Shown here: piece after piece, positions 1 through 7,498 of the stretch | Layout of the letters: every line of letters begins with the position of its first letter | Numbering within the stretch: the stretch's first letter is position 1 | Assembly: GCA_900767675.1 (NCBI GenBank) | Contig: CAAFZX010000010.1 | Span: 1-8,128, forward strand | From: an uncultured Collinsella sp. | GTDB lineage: Bacteria > Actinomycetota > Coriobacteriia > Coriobacteriales > Coriobacteriaceae | DNA: 8,128 bases | Direction of reading: 5' to 3' | Notes under the pieces: model-generated | The model's input: the letters and a program-made list of their open reading frames with translations, nothing else | Databases searched by the model: none | Told to the model about the DNA's origin: nothing | Position numbers and translations under genes: made by a program

Positions 1-31
1 ACTCTTTCCCTACACGACGCTCTTCCGATCT
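1..31 (+). other. Illumina TruSeq adapter remnant (non-genomic)
   Basis: These bases match, from memory and without mismatch, the last 31 of the 33 bases of the TruSeq read-1 adapter/primer, which ends GCTCTTCCGATCT. The match begins at the first base of the window and stops at 31, as expected of untrimmed adapter on a contig end. Genomic sequence therefore starts at 32. The bases should be masked, because they create a false stop codon in the adjoining gene. Confidence 0.97.
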
Positions 32-1202
32 AGGTAAACAGGTTAGTCAACAAACGCCACTTTTGCGCGCAATGAATGTGCTTGTACTCGAAAATGGTCG
101 TGAGCAGCGCCAGGATAAAGAAGGTCTGGTACATCATGGCGAAAGTCATAATGAGCGAGGCGGCACAAGCCTGCATCTCGACCTCGGTGGCCAAGAAGCC
201 GTGCGAAAGCCCGCCCACGATGAGGAAGGTCGCATTGGCGAGCATGGAGATCAGGGACAGTAACATGCCCGGAGCGATGGTCATAAACATGTCATATGCG
301 GCAAAGCGATGATAGCAAAACGTCGATTTGACCAGATGTTTACCGTAGGTAAAGAACACCTGGTAGAAGCCCTTGGTCCAACGCATGCGCTGTTTCCAGG
401 ACGCCTTAAACGTCACGGGCTGCTCGTCAAAGAACTCCGCCGGCGCATAACCGATGCGAATGCCGTGAATGGCGCAGAACGTGGTGAACTGGATGTCTTC
501 GGTCAGTGTATGGAACTGCCAGCCGTGCATGCCCTCGATTACACTGGCGGAGATGAGGTAACCCGAACCCGAGACAGCGCAGGAAGTCTTGCAGATATTA
601 CGCGCGTTGTTGAGGAAGCGGGCCTCACGCAGATACCAGGTGGCGTTGGCAGACGAAATCCAAGAGCTGCCGAAGTTCTTGGAGTTACGATAGCTCGTGA
701 CCACGTGAAAGCCCTGGTCAAAGGCATCATTCATCTTGGAGACGTAATCGCGGGAGATAACGTTGTCGGCATCAAAGATAAAGTAGCCCTCAAACGTGTC
801 GGGATACTCGTTGAGAATGCGATCGAAACCAAAGTCCATGACCCAGCTCTTGCCCTTGCGGGCCAGGTCATTGCGCTCGTAAACAATGGCACCGGCCTCG
901 CGCGCGAGCTGCGCGGTGTTGTCGGTGCAGGCATCGGCGACCACGAAGACCTCGATAAGCTCGGACGGATAATCCTGGTCCTTGATAGAGCGAACAAGGT
1001 TGGCGATCACGGCCTCCTCGTTATGCGCCGCAATGAAGAAGGCATAGCGGTGGAGTTTTTTGGCCTTGGGAGGCGCGACCTCGCCACGGAGAGCGCCGAT
1101 GACAAAGAAGACCACCTGGTACAGAAAGCAGACCGTGAGCAGCGTGACGACAATCTGGTTGAAGATCACGATGGGCGTGTTAGTTTGTAAAAAGGCGAGC
1201 AT
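32..1202 (-). CDS. Membrane family 2 glycosyltransferase, 3'-truncated at the contig end
   Basis: A 390-residue fragment of a GT-A fold, membrane-anchored glycosyltransferase of the cellulose/hyaluronan/poly-GlcNAc synthase type. It transfers a sugar from a nucleotide-sugar donor, probably onto a cell-surface glycan or lipid; donor and acceptor cannot be read from the sequence. An N-terminal membrane segment (about 13-38) is followed by the GT2 core: HNEE at 60-63, a VADACTDNT nucleotide-binding stretch near 88-96, the DAD metal-binding triplet at 144-146, TED (likely catalytic base) at 234-236, and QRMRW at 271-275, typical of processive enzymes. Two hydrophobic spans follow at about 305-332 and 343-372. 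The ATG at 1202 has a GGGAG ribosome site five bases upstream. The only stop, TAG at 32-30, takes two of its bases from the adapter, so the true C-terminus is missing; relatives usually continue with another membrane span. A candidate promoter at 1237-1266 suggests transcription separate from rluD. Confidence 0.88.
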
Positions 1203-1236
1203 GCAGGCTCCCAGGAACGCGTTACGTAAACAAACG

Positions 1237-1266
1237 TATATATTACCGTAGGGTGACCGAGTTCAA
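1237..1266 (-). promoter_or_regulatory. Candidate sigma-70-type promoter for the glycosyltransferase gene
   Basis: On the minus strand, TTGAAC (1266-1261) and TATATA (1242-1237) are separated by 18 bases in the 82-base gap between the rluD stop and the glycosyltransferase ATG. Each box matches the consensus at about four of six positions. No convincing terminator is visible between the two genes, so read-through from rluD is also possible. Confidence 0.4.
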
Positions 1267-1284
1267 GAAACCACCTAATACTGG

Positions 1285-2298
1285 CTAGGCTTCGAGGAGA
1301 CCGAGCTGCGGAACGATTTCGTCGCCGGCAGCGGTGCGGCCAAGCGAGCGCGGGGCCAGGTCGTCAAGAACCGCAGCGAGATCCCACGGCAGCTCGTCGC
1401 GGCACTCAATGCGATCCCCCGTCACGGGATGGTCGAATGCGACGCGCCAAGAATGAAGGAATTGCCTGGTCAGGCCCTGATCGGCGCGTGCATCGCACTT
1501 ACCGTAGAGCGGATCGCCCACGCAGGCGTGGTTGATATGGCGCATATGCACGCGAATCTGATGTGTGCGGCCCGTAAACAGGTGGCACTCGACGAGCGTG
1601 TAGCCGTCGTCAAAACGCGTGGAATCAAAACGCTCAAGGACCTTGAAGGTCGTGATGGCTTGGCGCGCAAAGGGATCGTCCGAAACCGCCATCTTCACGC
1701 GGTCGCGCGTCGATCGGGCAATACCGGTGTTGATGGTGCCCTCGTCCATGGCGATGTGCCCGTGAACGAGCGTAATGTAGCGGCGGTCGAGCGTGCGCGT
1801 GCGAATGAGATTTTGGAGCGCGCGCTGGGTGTCATCGTCCTTGGCCGCAAGCATGAGACCCGAGGTATCGCGATCCAAACGATGCACGATACCGGGGCGG
1901 TCCTCGCCCTGCACGGTGCCCAGATGGTCGATACCACAGTGATAGACCAGGGCATTCGCGAGCGTACCGCTCTCATGACCATGCGCAGGATGGCACACCA
2001 GGCCGCGCTGCTTGGAGAGCACGATAAGATAGTCGTCCTCGTAGCGAATGTCGAGTGGGATGGCCTCGGGAATCACATCGGTGGGATCGTGCGGCTCGGG
2101 CAAATCAACCGAAATACGGTCACCGGCTCGCACGGCGTACTTTTTGGACAGGCAGGTCTCGCCATTGACCACTACGGCCCCATCCTCAATCAGATGCGCG
2201 CAGGCAGAGCGCGTAGGGCAGCCGTCATTGGCGCCCAGATAGGCGTCAAGACGCTGACCAGCGGCATCGTCGGCAACAAGGATATGGATGTCGGCCAT
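1285..2298 (-). CDS. rluD: RluD-type 23S rRNA pseudouridine synthase (RluA family)
   Basis: A 337-residue RluA-family pseudouridine synthase, which isomerises specific uridines in RNA; RluC/RluD-type members act on 23S rRNA. An N-terminal S4 RNA-binding domain spans about residues 13-66. The catalytic domain carries HRLDRDTSG at 139-147, with D142 as the expected catalytic aspartate, and the conserved GRTHQIRVHM at 243-252. S4 plus catalytic domain and a length slightly above 300 residues fit RluC/RluD rather than the short RluA form; the exact target uridines cannot be told from sequence, so the symbol is by similarity. The ATG at 2298-2296 overlaps the lspA stop (TAATG). An AAAGGA at 2314-2309 lies ten bases upstream, inside lspA, so translational coupling with lspA is likely. 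The lspA-rluD pair is common in Gram-positive bacteria. The last 25 or so residues lie beyond the conserved core. Confidence 0.93.
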   Translation of the reverse strand: MADIHILVADDAAGQRLDAYLGANDGCPTRSACAHLIEDGAVVVNGETCLSKKYAVRAGDRISVDLPEPHDPTDVIPEAIPLDIRYEDDYLIVLSKQRGLVCHPAHGHESGTLANALVYHCGIDHLGTVQGEDRPGIVHRLDRDTSGLMLAAKDDDTQRALQNLIRTRTLDRRYITLVHGHIAMDEGTINTGIARSTRDRVKMAVSDDPFARQAITTFKVLERFDSTRFDDGYTLVECHLFTGRTHQIRVHMRHINHACVGDPLYGKCDARADQGLTRQFLHSWRVAFDHPVTGDRIECRDELPWDLAAVLDDLAPRSLGRTAAGDEIVPQLGLLEA

Positions 2299-2897
2299 TA
2301 GCGCTCAGTCCTTTCGCGAATCTTGCGGGCACGCTCCCCACGTTGTTTGGCTTTGCGCTTGGCGCGGGCCTCATCACGGGCGTTAAGCTCGGCGGTCGCA
2401 TCGACCTCACGGGCCGCGGAGCTCAAGAACATGTAGCCAAAGAGGGCGAGCACGACGCCCAAGGTAATGCCGATATCGGCCACATTGAAGACGGGGAAGT
2501 CGATGAAGGTGGTAGCAATAAAATCGGTCACGAAGCCAAGGGCCAAACGATCGATCGCGTTACCGATAGCACCGCCCGCAACCATCGCCATGCCCACAAC
2601 CTCAAGATGGGCGAGCTGAGGTGCACGAACGAGGTACACAAAAATAGCGATAATGACCGCCAACGCCAGCACGGCAAACGCGACACCATGCCCCTCGCCC
2701 ATGCTAAAGGCAGCACCGATATTGCGGACAAACATAAAGTCGATGACACCAGGGATGACGGTCACATGCAAAGCGTCGCCCACGGCACGAACCGCAAGCT
2801 TGGTCAGCTGGTCAAGAAGCAGCACAGACAGCGCCACCCCACCAGCAACACCCAACCGCCAACGCAAAGGCGGCGTCATATCCCCAGTACGACCCAA
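2298..2897 (-). CDS. lspA: Lipoprotein signal peptidase (signal peptidase II)
   Basis: A 199-residue membrane aspartic protease that removes the signal peptide from diacylglyceryl-modified prolipoproteins, after Lgt, at the cytoplasmic membrane. Four hydrophobic segments are visible, at about 14-36, 72-90, 98-115 and 140-160. The two family motifs with the catalytic aspartates are GNAIDR (D116) and FNVADIGITLG (D141); the conserved VRNIGAAFSM lies near 57-66. The family is usually about 160 residues. Here a charged, Arg/Lys/Glu-rich tail at about 163-199 extends past the last membrane segment, probably into the cytoplasm. The chosen start is a TTG at 2897 because AGGGG (2908-2904) sits six bases upstream. 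An in-frame ATG at 2879 would drop six residues but has no well-spaced ribosome site. The stop overlaps the rluD ATG by one base. The ileS terminator lies upstream, so lspA probably has its own promoter; a TATAAG at 2954-2949 is a weak candidate -10 without a clear -35. Confidence 0.95.
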   Translation of the reverse strand: MGRTGDMTPPLRWRLGVAGGVALSVLLLDQLTKLAVRAVGDALHVTVIPGVIDFMFVRNIGAAFSMGEGHGVAFAVLALAVIIAIFVYLVRAPQLAHLEVVGMAMVAGGAIGNAIDRLALGFVTDFIATTFIDFPVFNVADIGITLGVVLALFGYMFLSSAAREVDATAELNARDEARAKRKAKQRGERARKIRERTER

Positions 2898-2903
2898 ATC
2901 AAT

Positions 2904-2908
2904 CCCCT
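2904..2908 (-). promoter_or_regulatory. Ribosome binding site deciding the lspA TTG start
   Basis: AGGGG on the minus strand, six bases before the TTG at 2897, within a longer purine-rich run (GAGGGTAGGGG, 2914-2904). No equally good site precedes the in-frame ATG at 2879, which favours the TTG. Confidence 0.6.
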
Positions 2909-3015
2909 ACCCTCAAAAGCTCAAATTACGCTTAGTGCAAGTAACCATCTTATATTGCCACACGCAGAGCGCACGACATATCCACCAACGCAAGCGAAAT
3001 AACCAGCTAAAAACG

Positions 3016-3048
3016 AAAGCGGCATTCCGAAAAACAGAATGCCGCTTT
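3016..3048 (-). terminator. Intrinsic terminator after ileS
   Basis: A perfect 12-bp stem (3016-3027 with 3037-3048) with a nine-base loop, about 70 bases past the ileS stop. On the minus strand it is followed by CG and five T. The plus strand also carries a short T run after the stem, so it could work both ways. A smaller hairpin (TGGGC/GCCCA, 3065-3081) lies between it and the ileS stop. It separates ileS from lspA. I see no gene in the 221 bases between ileS and lspA. Confidence 0.88.
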
Positions 3049-3118
3049 TATTCAGCGGAGCAAATGGGCCGAAGGCGCCCAAATTCTCCCTATAACTAAA
3101 ATGCCGAGTTACCGTGCC

Positions 3119-5920
3119 TTAAAGGGCATTCGCACACCTCTTGCAAATGTGAGCGTGGCCGTTGTACTCGCCGACGGTGGTGCGGTAGTTCCAGCAACGG
3201 TCGCAGCACTCGCCCTCGGCAGCCTCGATGGCAACGGAAAGATCCTCGCCCTGGGTCAGCTCAACATCGGAGACGATGTAGAACTCGGCCAGGTCGACGG
3301 CCTTGTCGCCGGTCAGCAGCGCATACATCTCGGCGGGAACGACCGCCTTGACGCGGACCTGCTGGCTCTTAGTGAAGGTGCCGGCGGAGCGGGCATCCTC
3401 AAGGGCCTTGGTCACAGCGCTACGGAGCTCGAGCGAAGCCTCGAGCACGCCCTCGAACTCATTGGCCTCGTCGACCGTGATGGGCGACTTGTACCAATCG
3501 AGCAGCGCGGCGTACTTCTGGTGATCGACGCAGCCGGCGGGCGCATAGGCCATGGCCTCGTCAACCGTGTAGGACAGGATCGGCTGCAGGTCGCGCATGA
3601 GCATCGAGAAGAGCTCGGCAAGCACGGTCTGGGCGCTGCGGCGCTCGAGCGAGCCGGGCTTCTCGCAGTACAGACGGTCCTTCAGGGCGTCGAGATACAC
3701 GTTGGAGAGCTCGGTAACCACGAAGTCGTAAAGCGCACGGTAAGCGCGCGGGAACTCGTAGCAAGAGTAAGCGTCGTCGACCTCGGCCTGGACCTGGGTC
3801 AGACGGGCAACCATGAGCTTATCGAGCGGCAGCAGGTCGGCAAAGGCGACACCGTCGGTCTCGGGCTCAAACTGACCCTCGAGCTCGGAGAGCAGGAAGC
3901 GCAGCGTGTTGCGGAAACGACGGTAGGCATCGGACGTACGAGCAAGGATCTCGTGGTCGATGGACACGTCGGAGCTGGTATCGACGGACGCAACCCACAG
4001 ACGGATGATGTCGGCGCCCATCTCGTCGCAGACCTTGTTGGGGTCGATGACGTTGCCGAGCGACTTGGACATCTTACGGCCCTGGCCATCAAGCGTGAAG
4101 CCCTGCGAGACGACCGCTTTGTACGGAGCGTGGCCGTTGGCGCCCACCGAGGTGAGCAGCGAGCTCTGGAACCAACCGCGGTGCTGGTCGGAGCCCTCGA
4201 GGTACACATCCGCCGGATACTCCAGCTCGGGACGGTACTCGCAGACGGCCTTCCAAGACACGCCGGAGTCCCACCACACGTCGAGGATGTCCTTATCGGC
4301 CTTGAGGTGATGGCCGCCGCACTTGGGGCAGACGCAAGCCTCGCCCAGGTAGGTCTCGGGAGCGTCGGTGAACCAGGCGTCGGAACCCTTCTCGTGGAAG
4401 AGCTTGATGACGGCGTCGAGCGTGGCGTCGTTCATGACCTTCTCGCCGCAGTCGGCGCAAGTGTAGCTGGGGATAGGCACGCCCCAGTTGCGCTGACGGC
4501 TGATGCACCAGTCGGGACGCTGCTCGACCATGGCACCGATGCGGTTGGCCGCGTGGGCCGGATACCACTTGACGTTCTCGCGGACCTCCTTGCCAGCCTG
4601 CTCGCGCAAGCCGGTCTTGTCCATCGAGACAAACCACTGGTCGGTAGCACGGAAGAGCACCGGGTGCTTGCAGCGCCAGCAGTGCGGATAGCTGTGCGTG
4701 ATCTTCTTCTCGAGGACCAGGGTGCCGCGCTCGCGCAGGAACTCGATGATGTGCGGGTTGGCCTCATCGGTGTCCATACCGCTGAAGGGGCCACCGGTGC
4801 CAAACTCCTCACCGGTGTAGAACTTGCCGTCGTCATCGACCGGCATGCAGATGTCGGTGATGCCCTCCTTGAGGCAGGCAAAGTAGTCGTCGACGCCGTG
4901 GCCGGGCGAGTTGTGGACGATACCGGTACCGTCATCGACACCGACGTAATCGGCCAGCAGCGCCACGCCCTCGACACCGTCAAAGATCGGCTGCTTGTAG
5001 TGGATGTGGTGGAAGGTCTCGGCGGGAACCACATAGGGCTTGCCGTCGACCATGACCGGGGTGTACTCCCAGCCAAACTCCTCGCAGCACTTGGGAGCCA
5101 GGTCCTCGAGCATGACCTCGGCACGACCTTCGTGCTCAACGGCGACGTAGGCGGCGCCGGGCTTGAGGGAAACTGCCTGGTCGGAGGGGATGGTCCACGG
5201 CGTGGTCGTCCAGATGATGAAGTCAACCGGGCCGTCGAAGTTCTCGAGGCCGGCGGGCTTGGAGGTCATCTCGAAGCGCACGAAGATGGACGGGCTCGTC
5301 TCGTCAGAGTACTCAATCTCAGCCTCGGCGAGTGCGGTGTGGCAGTGCTTGCACCAGTGGACGGGCTTATGGCCGCGATAGATCATGCCCTTGTCGAACA
5401 TGGCCTTGAAGACCTCGATGTCGGCGGCGTCATGCTGGTGATAGAGCGTCAGATACGGGTTGTCCCAGTCGCCGAGCACGCCCAGGCGACGGAATCCGGC
5501 CTTCTGCAGCTCGATGTTCTCGACGGCGAACTTGTTGCACAGCTCGCGGATCTTAGCCGTGGAGGTCTGGTTGAACTTCTCGGTGCCGAGCTTCTCCTCG
5601 ACCTTGTGCTCAATCGGCTGACCGTGGCAGTCCCAACCGGGGACATAGGGAACCTCATAGCCCTGCATCATCCAGTAACGGTTGATCATGTCCTTGGAGA
5701 TCTTGTTCATGGCGTGGCCGATGTGGATCGGGCCGTTGGCGTACGGAGGGCCGTCGTGCAGCACGAACTTCTTGTGACCCTCGTTCTTCTTTAGAACTTG
5801 CTCGTAGACCTTGTTGTCCTGCCAGTCCTTGAGTCGCTTGGGCTCGGACTTGGAAAGACCGGCACGCATGGGAAATCCGGTTTTGGGCAGATTCATCGTC
5901 TGCTTGTACTCGTTTGCCAC
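3119..5920 (-). CDS. ileS: Isoleucyl-tRNA synthetase
   Basis: A 933-residue class I aminoacyl-tRNA synthetase that charges tRNA-Ile in the cytoplasm; E. coli IleRS is 938 residues. The N-terminus (ANEYKQTMNLPKTGFPMR) aligns with that of E. coli from its first residues, which supports the GTG start at 5920. A reading frame continues upstream to a TTG at 5965, but that lies in the leader. Motifs in 933-residue numbering: HIGH at 66-69; CP1 editing-domain segments TTTPWTIPSD (238-247) and GTGIVHNSPGHGVDDY (331-346); the DVWWDSG segment just after 546; and KMSKS at 616-620. The C-terminal zinc-binding cysteines are C906, C909, C926 and C929. Two further CxxC pairs (488-491 and 531-534) may bind zinc. 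The gene is preceded by a T-box riboswitch and followed by a terminator, so it is probably transcribed alone. The domain layout is the common bacterial type 1 form. Confidence 0.98.
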   Translation of the reverse strand: MANEYKQTMNLPKTGFPMRAGLSKSEPKRLKDWQDNKVYEQVLKKNEGHKKFVLHDGPPYANGPIHIGHAMNKISKDMINRYWMMQGYEVPYVPGWDCHGQPIEHKVEEKLGTEKFNQTSTAKIRELCNKFAVENIELQKAGFRRLGVLGDWDNPYLTLYHQHDAADIEVFKAMFDKGMIYRGHKPVHWCKHCHTALAEAEIEYSDETSPSIFVRFEMTSKPAGLENFDGPVDFIIWTTTPWTIPSDQAVSLKPGAAYVAVEHEGRAEVMLEDLAPKCCEEFGWEYTPVMVDGKPYVVPAETFHHIHYKQPIFDGVEGVALLADYVGVDDGTGIVHNSPGHGVDDYFACLKEGITDICMPVDDDGKFYTGEEFGTGGPFSGMDTDEANPHIIEFLRERGTLVLEKKITHSYPHCWRCKHPVLFRATDQWFVSMDKTGLREQAGKEVRENVKWYPAHAANRIGAMVEQRPDWCISRQRNWGVPIPSYTCADCGEKVMNDATLDAVIKLFHEKGSDAWFTDAPETYLGEACVCPKCGGHHLKADKDILDVWWDSGVSWKAVCEYRPELEYPADVYLEGSDQHRGWFQSSLLTSVGANGHAPYKAVVSQGFTLDGQGRKMSKSLGNVIDPNKVCDEMGADIIRLWVASVDTSSDVSIDHEILARTSDAYRRFRNTLRFLLSELEGQFEPETDGVAFADLLPLDKLMVARLTQVQAEVDDAYSCYEFPRAYRALYDFVVTELSNVYLDALKDRLYCEKPGSLERRSAQTVLAELFSMLMRDLQPILSYTVDEAMAYAPAGCVDHQKYAALLDWYKSPITVDEANEFEGVLEASLELRSAVTKALEDARSAGTFTKSQQVRVKAVVPAEMYALLTGDKAVDLAEFYIVSDVELTQGEDLSVAIEAAEGECCDRCWNYRTTVGEYNGHAHICKRCANAL

Positions 5921-5924
5921 GGTA

Positions 5925-5931
5925 CCCCTTT
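5925..5931 (-). promoter_or_regulatory. Ribosome binding site for the ileS GTG start
   Basis: AAAGGGG on the minus strand ends four bases before the GTG at 5920-5918, downstream of the T-box terminator. It picks the GTG over the upstream in-frame TTG at 5965, which sits next to the terminator T run, and over the ATG at 5896. Confidence 0.8.
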
Positions 5932-5963
5932 CATATCGTGGGCGCGCACGCCCTTTGGGCACC

Positions 5964-6000
5964 AAAAAAGCGCCCGTCCCTACAAGCTGGGACGAAGCGC
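5964..6000 (-). terminator. Regulated intrinsic terminator of the ileS T-box
   Basis: On the minus strand GCGCTTCGTCCC (6000-5989) pairs with GGGACGGGCGC (5980-5970), with one bulged T and an eight-base loop, followed by six T (5969-5964). The 5' arm is the same sequence that forms the 3' side of the T-box antiterminator, so the two folds are mutually exclusive. An extra hairpin (6023-6007, ACGGGCA/TGCCCGT) lies between the halves of the antiterminator and would stack on top of it. Confidence 0.92.
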
Positions 6001-6273
6001 CACAAAACGGGCAGACTGCCCGTAAAAGCTCTTCGCTTAACCACCCAGCTTAGATGCCCTCGCCCGCGTATTCGCGCGCTCGCATCCGTTACTCGGCTGG
6101 CCTGTATCGACGGCCATCTCGGCTATGTCTACTAAGACGAACCTGCGCGGCACGTCCGTTGGGACCGCAGCTCCGGGGTGATTTTCATCGGTCGCATGCA
6201 CGGGTTCTCAGCGCTCCCCGCTCTCTGTAGCATGCGGACGGCCGACTACTCGTCCCCATCAACGCTTATGCGG
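5964..6273 (-). promoter_or_regulatory. T-box riboswitch, tRNA-Ile responsive, ileS leader
   Basis: The ileS leader reads as a full T-box on the minus strand. Stem I runs from CCGCA (6273-6269) to UGCGG (6169-6165), with a K-turn-like UGAU/GGA. A specifier loop sits on GGGG/CCCC (6257-6254 with 6178-6175): AGUA (6250-6247) faces GAAAAUCA, which holds the isoleucine codon AUC at 6182-6180. Upper helices are GUCGG/CCGAU and CGCAUGC/GCAUGCG (6236-6230 with 6199-6193). The conserved AGAGAG (6226-6221) precedes an apical CGGG/CCCG hairpin. Stem III is GAUGC/GCAUC (6086-6053). The T-box GGGTGGTTAAGCG lies at 6046-6034; its UGGU bulge (6043-6040) can pair with the ACCA end of tRNA-Ile. The antiterminator pairs AAGCUGGG (6051-6044) with CCCAGCUU (5991-5984) and AAGCG (6038-6034) with CGCUU (5999-5995). 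This excludes the terminator helix. Uncharged tRNA-Ile should therefore allow read-through. The promoter is unclear: TATAAA at 6325-6320 and TGCTAGCAT at 6285-6277 are weak candidates. Confidence 0.93.
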
Positions 6274-6406
6274 AGTATGCTAGCACGTTCCGCGCCGGCG
6301 AAAAACCCTCAACACTGGTTTTATACGTTCGAAATTTCTCGCTATTACAGCCCTTCTCTAGGAGCAAAATACCTGAAAGCACTCTATCGAACGAAAGAAG
6401 GCACCT

Positions 6407-7489
6407 ATGCGCACGATTGGAATGAGCGACTACACCGTCGGCGAGGATTGCTTTGACGAGCTGCCCGGCGCGCTGGCCGAATACGGAGCGACCAAGGTCG
6501 CCATTATTGGCGGCAAGCGAGCACTGGCCGCAGCCCTTCCCGGTATCGAAGCCGCGCTGGCGGGCACCGGCGTCGAGGTTCTGGAGACGCGCGTCTACGG
6601 CACCAACAGTACGCGTGCCAATATCGCCAAGGTCGTGAACTCCCCTGCCTGCCAGGAAGCTGACGTGCTTATCGCATGCGGCGGCGGCAAGGCGCTCGAC
6701 ACCGTGAAGACCGCAGCTATCGAGCTCAAGAAGATCGTCTTTACGGTCCCCACGATCTGTTCCAACTGCTCCGCCACGACCGCCATTGCCGTCGTGTACA
6801 ACGACGATGGCTCGCTCGAGGGCTATTCGTACCCCAACCGACCGGCGCACATCTTCATTAACCCCAAGATCATCGCCGAGGCACCGGCAGAGTACTTCTG
6901 GGCCGGCGTGGGCGATGCCCTGTCTAAGCAGCCCGAGGTCGAGTACGCCACGAGCGCCGGCAACCTGGAGCACACCGCCGGCCTTGGCCTGGCGCTTGCC
7001 CACACCTGCTCCGAGCCGCTGTTTACCTACGGCGTCCAAGGTCTTGAGGACGTACGCCAGAACCTGTCGAGCGAGGCCGTCAAGCAAATCGCGCTCGACA
7101 TCGTGGTCAACACGGGCTATGTCTCGAACCTGACCAACCAGAACGATTACTACTACAACTCGAGCGTGGCGCACGCATTCTACAACGCCACCTGCAGCAT
7201 TCCGCGTGAGGGCACCTACCTGCACGGCGAGGTCGTGAGCTTGGGCGTGCTCGTGCTGTTTGCCTATACGGGCGATACCGAGAACCTTGAGCGCTACGCG
7301 GCCTTTAACAAGCAGATGGGCCTGCCCGTGACGCTTGAGCAGGTCGGGCTTTCCGAGTCCGATATCCCGGCCCTGTGCGAGTTCGCACACGCCACCAACG
7401 AGTGGAAGCAGGGCAACCCGAAGCCCTTCACCGACGAGAAATTCGCCGCCGCCATCAAGACCGCCAACGCCTACGGCCACACGCTCTAG
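6407..7489 (+). CDS. Iron-containing alcohol dehydrogenase family protein (GldA/HcxA-like)
   Basis: A 360-residue NAD(P)-dependent, metal-dependent oxidoreductase of the glycerol dehydrogenase-like superfamily. The N-terminal half is a dinucleotide-binding domain with GGGK at 92-95, within ACGGGKALDTVK. The C-terminal helical domain carries the expected metal ligands D170 (GVGDALSK), H256 (SVAHAFYN) and H273 (YLHGEVVSLG), close to D173, H256 and H274 of glycerol dehydrogenases as I recall them. The segment after VPT (115-117) is ICSNCSATTAIAVVYNDDG. It lacks the STDAP motif that contacts glycerol in GldA and looks more like E. coli HcxA (YbdH), a 2-hydroxycarboxylate dehydrogenase. The substrate is therefore open, and I give no gene symbol. 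The ATG at 6407 has AAGAAGG five bases upstream; an in-frame ATG at 6422 is poorly placed for a ribosome site. The gene is divergent from ileS and stands alone, ending at a strong terminator. Confidence 0.92.
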   Translation: MRTIGMSDYTVGEDCFDELPGALAEYGATKVAIIGGKRALAAALPGIEAALAGTGVEVLETRVYGTNSTRANIAKVVNSPACQEADVLIACGGGKALDTVKTAAIELKKIVFTVPTICSNCSATTAIAVVYNDDGSLEGYSYPNRPAHIFINPKIIAEAPAEYFWAGVGDALSKQPEVEYATSAGNLEHTAGLGLALAHTCSEPLFTYGVQGLEDVRQNLSSEAVKQIALDIVVNTGYVSNLTNQNDYYYNSSVAHAFYNATCSIPREGTYLHGEVVSLGVLVLFAYTGDTENLERYAAFNKQMGLPVTLEQVGLSESDIPALCEFAHATNEWKQGNPKPFTDEKFAAAIKTANAYGHTL

Positions 7490-7498
7490 ACCCAGGCC

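Noticed and set aside
309..1190. A 293-codon plus-strand open frame over the glycosyltransferase
   Set aside because: The opposite strand holds an unmistakable GT2 protein with its motifs in order; this frame has none.
3101..5794. An 897-codon open frame on the plus strand, antisense to ileS
   Set aside because: It mirrors ileS codons in a GC-rich genome, has no recognisable domain, and ileS is certain. Long antisense frames are expected with this codon bias.
5921..5965. A longer ileS starting at the TTG at 5965
   Set aside because: That TTG abuts the T-box terminator T run. The extra 15 residues have no counterpart in known IleRS, while the GTG at 5920 has a ribosome site and matches the usual N-terminus.
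6328..6343. GAAATTTC palindrome in the divergent region between ileS and the dehydrogenase as an operator
   Set aside because: The palindrome is only 8 bp, AT-rich and single; no second copy or matching regulator gene is present to support it.
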